NCBI GenBank assembly: GCA_022565015.1
Contig: JADFKI010000112.1
Span: 1-10,583, forward strand
DNA from: Chloroflexota bacterium
GTDB taxonomy: Bacteria; Chloroflexota; Dehalococcoidia; Lucifugimonadales; JADFKI01
DNA length: 10,583 nt
Direction of reading: 5' to 3'
Numbering within the stretch: the first letter of the stretch is position 1; each line of letters begins with the position of its first letter. The position numbers and the translations under genes were made by a program. The notes below the pieces were generated by a model. It worked only from the letters and a program-made list of their open reading frames with translations. It was not told the DNA's origin and searched no databases. This document shows, in pieces, positions 1-5,988 of the stretch.

Positions 1-309
1 GCGACCATGCTCGCCGACGACCCTGGTCGTGTGGCCATGTCCCGTCAGGTCTTCGGCCAGCGTCACGTGGCCCGGCCCAAAGCGATGCACGGACCCGTCG
101 CCGAGGCCGATCTCGACCTCTCCGGACAGGTTGATGACATACTGGCGTCGGGGCGCGTTGTGCCAGTCGCTGAAACGCCCCGCCTCGGACACGCGAAACA
201 CGATGCCCTCGGTCGCCTGCATAGTCGTCAGGTCTGGATGGGATGCCGGGTCCAGCTCCTCCATGTGCGTCTCTCCGTCGTCGCCGGTGTAAAGCCTGAT
301 AATCGCCAT
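1..309 (-). CDS. Cupin-domain protein, N-terminal part (C-terminus beyond window)
   Basis: This gene reads leftward from an ATG at 307-309 and is still open at base 1, so 103 residues are visible. The start follows a purine-rich GGGAGA at about 317-322. The protein begins MAIIRLYTGDDGE. A small single-domain beta-barrel fold is indicated by two cupin-like blocks: WHNAPRRQYVI (residues 49-59, with H50 and Q56) followed by LSGEVEIGLGDG, and FGPGHVTLAEDLTGHGHTTR (77-96), with H91 and H93 as possible metal ligands. The classic HxH(x)3-4E motif is not intact, so metal binding and enzymatic activity cannot be assumed. Related short cupins are widespread and mostly of unknown function. The gene lies 44 bp downstream of the large kinase gene on the same strand and could be read from the kinase promoter. 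I saw no separate promoter in the gap. The fold is fairly clear; the substrate is unknown. Confidence 0.85.
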   Translation of the reverse strand, partial: MAIIRLYTGDDGETHMEELDPASHPDLTTMQATEGIVFRVSEAGRFSDWHNAPRRQYVINLSGEVEIGLGDGSVHRFGPGHVTLAEDLTGHGHTTRVVGEHGR

Positions 310-353
310 TGCTTTCTCTCCCAAATCAATCGTTACGACAAATTACCGGCGGG

Positions 354-3300
354 TCAGGCCTTCAGTATCTCCCGCCGGGACAACACGCGCTCCATCAGCG
401 GCCTCATGCCCAGCTCGGTCGATATGGCCAGCGACTCGTCCAGCATGGCCACGGCCTTGTCGCGATCACCTTCGCCCTCGCGCTCACGCAGCATGTCGGC
501 GTAGTCGCAGAGCCCTCTGGCGAGTTCAGGCGTATACTTCGCTTTTCGACAGAGCGATAACGCGTCCTCGAAGTGATTAACCGCGGTGTCATATTCACCC
601 ATCGTGTGCGCGAGCAGGCCCAACAGACGGTCCATTGACATCATGGTATGGTCCTGCAAAGTGCCTTCCAACGGTTTGATAACAAGGTACTGAGCCGTCG
701 CTCTTTCGATATCACTCTGTATTACCGCAATTAATGCCAGGGCTATGTTGGCCTCTGTGGAAAAGAGCGGCGTGGTCGTGGGCGAAGATAGCGATACTCG
801 AGCCGCTTCCTCTGCCAGTTTTATGTGCTCGGAATTGTCGGTTCCAGCGGTGATGTCGGCGATGATTACTCCAACATGGGAAAATATGTCACCAGGAGGA
901 TTCGCCCGAATCCTATCGACTACACGATCAAGGTAATTGGACCCTTCCTGGAGATTGCCTAACGTATGCTCCAAGGAAACCCTAGCGTCCTGGAGACTAC
1001 TATGCCCAGAATTGAGACTTAACCCTCTTTCCGTAGCCTCGCGCACCTGGTCCCAGTTACCCAACGCCATGTGAAACATCGCACTGGTCCACAACGCCGT
1101 TACGATACCGATTCGGAAGCGTGCATTTTCGGTGGTGGACAGCATGGCCTCCAAATTCGACCGCGCGCCTTCCGAGTCACCAACGCACATTTGAGCGCCC
1201 ACCACGCATAACCCTGAGAACGCAGAGATGTCGGGGTCTCCGACGCGACGATTCAACTCCATGATCTGTCCATCTTTTGCGATGCATTCCTCGTTACGCA
1301 GGAAGAAGAACTCGACTCGCCCCATCCGGGCCAACGTCCACATCTCAAGATTCAGATCGCCTTCCCTACGTGCGATGTCCAACGCGCGATTAAGGGCGTC
1401 GATAGCCCCTTCGTAGTCCGCTCGACGAAGGCCCAACGTCAGACCGTGCTGCGATAGCAGCCTTCCGGCGGCATGAGAGTCAGGTTCAACCAGATCAAGG
1501 CCTCGTTCAATAAGATCCGGAAAACCCGCATTTCCACTGGCAACCGGGTACTCGGCGACCGCCACGGCTCTTTCCAGATCGCCCATTTCGACGTAGTAGT
1601 CAAAGACGCGGGTTAAATTGGTCCGTGCATCGTCCATTCGGAGCATGGCCGCTTGAGCTCGGCCCAGGCCAAACAATAGAGACGCCCTTTGGTCGTCCAT
1701 TTTCTCGTCGTCTGTCGCTGCAATCGCCCTCTGAAAATAGTCCTGGGCGTCTTCAAATGCGAAGGCTTCCAGCGCGTGCTCCCCAGCGATCAGCGCATAC
1801 TGGACCAGCTTCTCGTGACCGATAAAGGCCGAGGCTTCGCCGAAATGGTGGGCTAGCTCGACAGCATGCGCCTCCGCATGGGCATCCCACAGCTTCTCCA
1901 GTTCATCGGCGATTCGTGCATGAAGCCTGACTCTTCGGGTAGTGGATAGCTCATCGACCAAAGTATGCTGGATGAGAGAGCTCGTAAACTGGTAATGGCC
2001 TGGACTTCCAGGAAGCTCCTCTATGACTCGTGTGGCCAGCGCCACCTCCAGCAGGTCCAGGAGCTCGTCACTGGTAAGGTTATCGGTCAGTCGTTCTAGC
2101 TGGTCCAGACCGAATTCTCGCCCCAAGACCGCCGCAATAGTCAGGGCCTCGCTGCATGCATCCGGCAGCGAGTCCAACCGCCTTCCCACGACCGCTCGAA
2201 CGCCTTCAGGAATTCGGACGCTCCAAGATTCGGATGAGCTCGGCGCTCTTTGCCCATCAGCTTTTTCGGTACCCAGCTGCCCTTCCTGCACCAGTAGGCG
2301 AATAACCTCGCCCATGAAGAGGGGGTTGCCTTCGGTCTGCGCGTGGACGGCATCTACGAGTCCCGGTGGTGGCTCGACACCAACGGAGACCTCGATCAGA
2401 CGAGCCGCATCATCACGGCTCAACCCTCTAAGAAAGACCCTCTGGAACAGTTTTTCCTTGCCTAATTCAGCGATGGTCTGGGAAAGAGGGTGGCGTCGGC
2501 CCAACTCGGCATCTCGATAGGTCGCTAATATCAGGACCCGCATTCTCTCTAGCTCGGGCGCCAGGTACTCCATCAATCTCAGCGTAGGTTGGTCGGACCA
2601 GTGCAGGTTGTCCAGAATCACGACCAGTGGCTGCCTTTGAGAAGAAGTCCTTAGAAATGAGGTGATAGACTCGAAAAGCCGGAAGCGAGCCTGATCAGGT
2701 GGAAGTGGGGGAGACGTAGGTAGACCCGGGAGCTTTTCGGATATCTCCGGGATGATTCCAACCAGATCAACGGCTCCAGTTCCCAACTCAAGACGCAAAG
2801 TCTCCGGATCATGTTCCACGACGTAGGACCGCAGCGCCTGTATCCAGGGGCAAAACGATGGCGCACCTTCAGATTCGTAGCAGCGCCCCCACAGCACCTG
2901 GCAGCCGCGCAGTCCGGCGTAGGTCGCCAGCTCCTGTGCGGTGCGGGTCTTACCGATGCCCGGCTCGCCTACCAGCGTGACCATGCGGCCTCGTCCACTA
3001 AGTGTGTCTTCCAACGCCGTCCTAAGCTGCCCCATCTCGGCCTGCCTGCCCACGAACACGCCGCCCGCCAGTGAGTCGAGCACGTTGGCCTCTTCTACTG
3101 TGGCGGAGGCAGCATCCACAGAAGGGCCGAGGTCTATCGCCTCCAGTGCCGTCAGGACGTCTGCGGCGCTCTCTGGACGTTCATTCGGGTCCTTGGCCAG
3201 CAGACGCATTATCAGCGCCTCCAGGGGCCTGGGGCAGTCGCTGCGATGCCACGTGGGTGCCACCGGCGGCGTGTTGATGTGCTGGCCTATGATGGCAACC

Positions 3301-4247
3301 GAGTCGTCGCCCAGGAACGGCGGGCGTCCCGTCACTATCTCGTACAGCATCGCGCCCAGGGAATACAAGTCGGCTTTGGGGGTCGTCTCACCGCCCATGG
3401 CCTGCTCTGGCGGCATGTAGGACACGGTGCCCACCATCATGCCCTGCTGCGTGAGCCTGCTTTTATCTATGGCCACTGCCAGGCCGAAGTCGCCTATCTT
3501 GGCCGTGCCGTCAGACGTCAACCAGACGTTGCCCGGCTTGAGGTCCCGGTGGACGATGCCCTTGGAGTGGGCGAAGTCCAGGCCCCGACAGGTCTCCACG
3601 GCGATGTTGATGGCCTGCTCCAGGGGAAGCTTGTGGTCGGGCGCATCCTCGATGATGGCCTCGACGTCACCGCCGCCCATGAGCTCGGTTACCATGAAGG
3701 GCTGTTTTAAGGTAGATCCGTCTACCGGGTCAGTGCCGGACGAATCGACCTCTCCCAGGTCGAAGACGGTGACGATGTGCGGGTGCGAGCCCAGCCTGCC
3801 CATTGCCTGGGCCTCGCGCGAGATGCGGGTGCGGGAGACTTCGTCCAGGCCCTCGGTCTTGATGAGCGCAAAGGCCACGTCCCTGTCCAGCAGCTCGTCA
3901 TGGGCCAGGTAGACTTTCTTCTTGCCGCCCTCGCCCAGAAACCTCTGCACCACATAGCGGCCGTCGGCGAATGAGGAGGGGGCGCTGTCCGATAAACGGT
4001 CGTCGGCCAACGAGGTTGGAGGCTCCGCCGTCGAAGCGGTGTCAGTTGACTCAGAAGCGGCGCCGGATGAGGCTTGAAGCGCCTTTTCCCCGGCCTCCAG
4101 GAATGCGCGTGCGTCCTGATTGTCGGAATCCAGGAGCAGCACGTCTTGAGCGCGGTTACGGAGCGTATCCCAGTCGCGTTGAACAAAGGCCTCCTCGGCC
4201 TCGTCAAGCAGCCGGTCGATCTGCCGCTGTATACGCTCGCTCGCCAT
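354..4247 (-). CDS. Ser/Thr protein kinase fused to AAA_16-type ATPase and TPR-like C-terminus
   Basis: A 1297-residue cytosolic signalling protein with no signal peptide or membrane segment. Residues 1-60 form a short helical, TPR-like stretch, followed by a Ser/Thr-rich linker. Residues 97-370 are a Hanks-type kinase: glycine loop GEGGKKKVY (105-113), ATP lysine K130 in FALIK, likely alpha-C glutamate E145, catalytic HRDLKPGN (233-240), DFG (253-255) and PPE in place of APE (279-281). The catalytic residues are present, so it should be active. Residues 397-690 are an AAA_16/MalT-like NTPase: Walker A GEPGIGKT (427-434), Walker B LVVILDNLHW (541-550) and GNPLF (640-644). Residues 815-1290 are helical, TPR-like repeats, probably a ligand or partner platform. 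No output HTH or cyclase domain is visible. The frame is open back to a TTG at 4286, but I start at ATG 4247: GGAGAG sits 7 nt upstream and a promoter -10 box (4277-4282) lies between the two. Codon use changes along the gene (see findings). The substrate and signal are unknown. Confidence 0.93.
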   Translation of the reverse strand: MASERIQRQIDRLLDEAEEAFVQRDWDTLRNRAQDVLLLDSDNQDARAFLEAGEKALQASSGAASESTDTASTAEPPTSLADDRLSDSAPSSFADGRYVVQRFLGEGGKKKVYLAHDELLDRDVAFALIKTEGLDEVSRTRISREAQAMGRLGSHPHIVTVFDLGEVDSSGTDPVDGSTLKQPFMVTELMGGGDVEAIIEDAPDHKLPLEQAINIAVETCRGLDFAHSKGIVHRDLKPGNVWLTSDGTAKIGDFGLAVAIDKSRLTQQGMMVGTVSYMPPEQAMGGETTPKADLYSLGAMLYEIVTGRPPFLGDDSVAIIGQHINTPPVAPTWHRSDCPRPLEALIMRLLAKDPNERPESAADVLTALEAIDLGPSVDAASATVEEANVLDSLAGGVFVGRQAEMGQLRTALEDTLSGRGRMVTLVGEPGIGKTRTAQELATYAGLRGCQVLWGRCYESEGAPSFCPWIQALRSYVVEHDPETLRLELGTGAVDLVGIIPEISEKLPGLPTSPPLPPDQARFRLFESITSFLRTSSQRQPLVVILDNLHWSDQPTLRLMEYLAPELERMRVLILATYRDAELGRRHPLSQTIAELGKEKLFQRVFLRGLSRDDAARLIEVSVGVEPPPGLVDAVHAQTEGNPLFMGEVIRLLVQEGQLGTEKADGQRAPSSSESWSVRIPEGVRAVVGRRLDSLPDACSEALTIAAVLGREFGLDQLERLTDNLTSDELLDLLEVALATRVIEELPGSPGHYQFTSSLIQHTLVDELSTTRRVRLHARIADELEKLWDAHAEAHAVELAHHFGEASAFIGHEKLVQYALIAGEHALEAFAFEDAQDYFQRAIAATDDEKMDDQRASLLFGLGRAQAAMLRMDDARTNLTRVFDYYVEMGDLERAVAVAEYPVASGNAGFPDLIERGLDLVEPDSHAAGRLLSQHGLTLGLRRADYEGAIDALNRALDIARREGDLNLEMWTLARMGRVEFFFLRNEECIAKDGQIMELNRRVGDPDISAFSGLCVVGAQMCVGDSEGARSNLEAMLSTTENARFRIGIVTALWTSAMFHMALGNWDQVREATERGLSLNSGHSSLQDARVSLEHTLGNLQEGSNYLDRVVDRIRANPPGDIFSHVGVIIADITAGTDNSEHIKLAEEAARVSLSSPTTTPLFSTEANIALALIAVIQSDIERATAQYLVIKPLEGTLQDHTMMSMDRLLGLLAHTMGEYDTAVNHFEDALSLCRKAKYTPELARGLCDYADMLREREGEGDRDKAVAMLDESLAISTELGMRPLMERVLSRREILKA

Positions 4248-4254
4248 ATGCGCG

Positions 4255-4260
4255 CTCTCC
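4255..4260 (-). promoter_or_regulatory. Ribosome binding site of the kinase gene
   Basis: On the minus strand GGAGAG precedes ATG 4247 with a 7-nt spacer. This decides the start in favour of 4247 over the TTG at 4286. Confidence 0.7.
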
Positions 4261-4276
4261 ACGGCCTTTGTGTGGG

Positions 4277-4305
4277 AGTGTAGCAACGGCGGGCGCCACC
4301 GTCAA
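4277..4305 (-). promoter_or_regulatory. Sigma70-type promoter of the kinase gene
   Basis: Reading the minus strand, TTGACG (4300-4305, 5 of 6 consensus bases) is followed after exactly 17 nt by TACACT (4277-4282, 4 of 6). The bases before the -10 box read TGC, an extended -10 element. Transcription would start near 4270, giving a leader of about 23 nt before ATG 4247. The geometry is the best of any promoter in the window. It probably drives the kinase and perhaps the cupin gene behind it. Confidence 0.65.
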
Positions 4306-4367
4306 CTCAAACGAGCGTCCGAGATAACTTCTCAGTAGCGAACCCGTGGCTTTTCAGAGAGGTTGGA

Positions 4368-4395
4368 GGAGGCGTCCGTCGACGGGGCGGCCTCC
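4368..4395 (-). terminator. GC-rich hairpin after the gene remnant, possible old terminator
   Basis: GGAGGC (4368-4373) and GCCTCC (4390-4395) are perfect inverted arms around a further 10-bp palindrome, CCGTCGACGG (4376-4385). The hairpin begins 14 nt downstream of the stop codon of the remnant at 4410-4502 when read on the minus strand. No T-run follows, so intrinsic termination is uncertain. It may instead be a leftover of the decayed gene, or end transcripts that run past the NHL gene. Confidence 0.35.
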
Positions 4396-4409
4396 ACGAT
4401 GTAAGCGCA

Positions 4410-4502
4410 TCAGACGGAGTGCGCGGCCTTGACCTCATTCGGCTTCGGAGGTACATAGCCCAGGTTATCCTTCAGCCAGTTGAAGGCCATGTCGGAATAG
4501 GG
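4410..4502 (-). pseudogene. Probable 3' remnant of a decayed minus-strand gene
   Basis: After a TGA at 4503-4505, one minus-strand frame reads P-Y-S-D-M and then MAFNWLKDNLGYVPPKP (from ATG 4490), followed by NEVKAAHSV and a TGA at 4410-4412. The aromatic, Gly/Pro-punctuated stretch ending in a charged tail resembles the C-terminus of a normal enzyme rather than random translation, but I cannot name the family. No ribosome binding site precedes ATG 4490, and the upstream part is missing: an in-frame stop and the NHL gene's end lie immediately before it. A genuine 26-residue peptide gene is the alternative, less likely for lack of an RBS. Support is by eye only. Confidence 0.4.
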
Positions 4503-4505
4503 TCA

Positions 4506-4530
4506 GGCGCCAGGCTGTGCCAGGGGCGCT
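4506..4530 (-). terminator. Imperfect hairpin just after the NHL gene
   Basis: Five bases beyond the stop of the NHL gene, an imperfect inverted repeat (GGCGCC-A-GGC, loop TGT, GCC-A-GG with a two-base bulge, then CGCT) could fold into a GC-rich stem. It has a mismatch and a bulge and lacks a T-run, so the call is weak. Confidence 0.25.
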
Positions 4531-4534
4531 CTGT

Positions 4535-5677
4535 CTACTTGTGTCTGAAAATCTTCACGCGGCTGCTGGCCCGGTCCACTACATAAACCAGCCCGGCACT
4601 GTCTGTCGCGATGCCTATCGGGCTCAAGAACTGACCCTTGCCTATTCCCAATTTGCCCCAGCGGCCTACGAACTCCGGTCTGACGGCTCCGGGCTGAAAG
4701 ACCTGGACCTGGTTCTTACCCCTGTCGACAACGAAAATATTTCCGAAGGCGTCGGTCGCAACGCCGAAGGGTGCGCGTAAGCGGCCGTCCCCCGAACCAG
4801 ACCCTCCCCACATGCCGGTCGGCACCAGCGTGGAATCGAACGTGAAAATCCTCTGGCTGCCACTGTCGACGACGATCGTGTTGCCCGCGCTATCGATCGT
4901 GACGCCCCAGGGTTCGTTGAACTGGCTGCCCAGGGTCGATAAGTCCGTCAGATAGACCCTTCTTGTGTCGAAAGCGAACACCGAGTTGTTCATATTGCTG
5001 GTTACAACGATCAGTCCCGACCCTACGGCGATCCCGGATGGCCGGCTCAATACCTTTCCGACGGGCGTCATGTTCGCAACGAACTCGTAGGAAGAGTCGA
5101 AGACGACGATGCGATCGTTGCCGCTGCTGACAACGTAAATGTTACCGGACTCGTCGACGGCGACGTCCCTTGGAGCTATCAGTGCAGGCTGGCCGGGGCC
5201 AATTCCCAGCTCCCGCAAAAAACTGCGATCGGAGTCAAAGATGACAACCCTATTGTTGCCCGTGTCGGCAACGTATATGTCGCCGGCGCTGTCCACGTCT
5301 ACGCCCTCCGGATTCTTCAAGGCCAGTCCGTTAAAAAGGTCCGCGCCTCCCAGGTCCGCAATCTCCACGTATAGCGGTATAGGAGTGGGCGTCGGAGTTG
5401 GGCGCGACGGCGTAGGCGTAGGCGTCGGCACCGGCACCGGGGTCTCAGTCGGTGTCGGCGACGCCGTGGCTGTGGCCGTGGGAGACGGAGTCGGGCTTGG
5501 CGTAGGCGATGAAGCAATCGGCGTCGGCGGGATTACGGTGCGTTCCACCGCGAGCCGTACAGGTGGGCCTCCCGATGTTGATGTGACGAAAAGCATGGCC
5601 GCGATGACACCGAGGGCCACGACGACCAGGATACCCAGGACGATTATGATATATACCCAGACGGGCCATCCGCGCAA
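4535..5677 (-). CDS. Membrane-anchored NHL-repeat (beta-propeller) protein with Pro/Thr linker
   Basis: A 380-residue protein, probably held in the membrane by a single N-terminal helix with its propeller outside. Residues 7-31 are hydrophobic (from WVYIIIVLGILVVVALGVIA) with no clear cleavage site, so it is likely an uncleaved anchor. Residues 50-101 are a low-complexity TP/SP linker. Residues 120-380 contain six repeats of the NHL type, each of the form (P)xGVxVDxxGxIYVxDxxNxRVxxFD. The clearest is NPEGVDVDSAGDIYVADTG (122-140), and the last ends at the C-terminus with KIF. Six repeats match a complete six-bladed propeller. NHL propellers generally mediate protein or ligand binding, and some (peptidylglycine lyase type) are enzymes; I see nothing that assigns catalysis. 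The start is TTG: AGGAG at 5687-5691 lies 9 nt upstream and no ATG starts the hydrophobic segment. It is divergent from the VWA lipoprotein gene, and both products are predicted to be outside the cytoplasm. Confidence 0.9.
   Translation of the reverse strand: MRGWPVWVYIIIVLGILVVVALGVIAAMLFVTSTSGGPPVRLAVERTVIPPTPIASSPTPSPTPSPTATATASPTPTETPVPVPTPTPTPSRPTPTPTPIPLYVEIADLGGADLFNGLALKNPEGVDVDSAGDIYVADTGNNRVVIFDSDRSFLRELGIGPGQPALIAPRDVAVDESGNIYVVSSGNDRIVVFDSSYEFVANMTPVGKVLSRPSGIAVGSGLIVVTSNMNNSVFAFDTRRVYLTDLSTLGSQFNEPWGVTIDSAGNTIVVDSGSQRIFTFDSTLVPTGMWGGSGSGDGRLRAPFGVATDAFGNIFVVDRGKNQVQVFQPGAVRPEFVGRWGKLGIGKGQFLSPIGIATDSAGLVYVVDRASSRVKIFRHK
5375..5530 (-). repeat. Low-complexity Pro/Thr linker with short nucleotide repeats
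   Basis: This segment encodes residues 50-101 of the NHL protein, almost entirely Pro, Thr, Ser and Ala in alternating TP/SP pairs. On the plus strand it appears as runs of near-identical six-base units such as GGCGTA, GGCGTC and GGAGTC. It probably works as an extended spacer that holds the propeller off the membrane, perhaps through the cell wall. Such tracts tend to vary in length between strains. Confidence 0.8.
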
Positions 5678-5686
5678 CTTCTATGT

Positions 5687-5691
5687 CTCCT
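5687..5691 (-). promoter_or_regulatory. Ribosome binding site of the NHL gene
   Basis: Minus-strand AGGAG with a 9-nt spacer to TTG 5677. It is the best Shine-Dalgarno match near the gene and supports the non-ATG start. Confidence 0.6.
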
Positions 5692-5988
5692 GAACGTTGT
5701 ATATGACAGAAGCCCTTCGGCATTCGTCGACTACATGTTCAATCGAGCATGGCTCTTAATGCAATGCGGCGGGGGGCCAGCGTTTCAACAAAGGGGGCCG
5801 CCGATAAACGGGAGCGACGCGACTTCAGACGTTGCGTCTTTCTAAGCTTAAGCCACACCAGAACACACCCAATATGGACTTGTGGACGCACTACGTCCGT
5901 GCTAATTTTCATATGTGGTATTGTGTCCATCAGTCGGGAATGTCGGCGGCCGACAAATGAATTGGAAGGCAGAGTAGGCCCGGACAAC
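5692..5988. other. Divergent intergenic region with several small inverted repeats
   Basis: About 300 bp separate the NHL and VWA genes. The plus frame stays open through it from 5749, but its translation is Arg/Cys-rich, lacks an RBS and does not look like protein. I see perfect small inverted repeats: AGACG-TTG-CGTCT (5827-5839), TAAGCTTA (5843-5850), GGACG-CACTA-CGTCC (5884-5898) and TGTCGG-CGG-CCGACA (5941-5955). The stretch 5840-5920 is AT-richer than its surroundings, as expected for promoters, but no -35/-10 pair convinces me on either strand. It probably holds the promoters of both genes and the leader of the VWA gene. Confidence 0.5.

Noticed and set aside
7..504. A 165-codon plus-strand open frame across the cupin gene and the end of the kinase gene
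   Set aside because: It spans two minus-strand genes with clear domains and the gap between them. It has no RBS and its translation is Arg/Ser-rich and featureless.
2023..2520. A 165-codon plus-strand open frame inside the ATPase region
   Set aside because: It lies opposite the AAA_16 domain, and its Ser/Arg-rich translation is the usual antisense shadow of a GC-rich gene.
3722..4207. A 161-codon minus-strand frame inside the kinase gene's N-terminal part
   Set aside because: It runs in another frame of the same strand through the kinase domain and gives Arg/Pro/Thr-rich nonsense.
5139..5693. A plus-strand frame encoding a Val-Gly repeat protein
   Set aside because: The VGVGVG run is the antisense reading of the Pro/Thr linker repeats. 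The minus-strand frame has a membrane helix, NHL repeats and an RBS.
5880..5907. Promoter-like pair TTGTGG and GCTAAT before the VWA gene
   Set aside because: Only 3 of 6 and 4 of 6 consensus bases with a 15-nt spacer, and it overlaps an inverted repeat. Too weak to call.
5749..5988. An 80-residue N-terminal extension of the VWA protein from ATG 5749
   Set aside because: It would bury the signal peptide inside the protein. The added residues are Arg/Cys-rich and no Shine-Dalgarno precedes the ATG.
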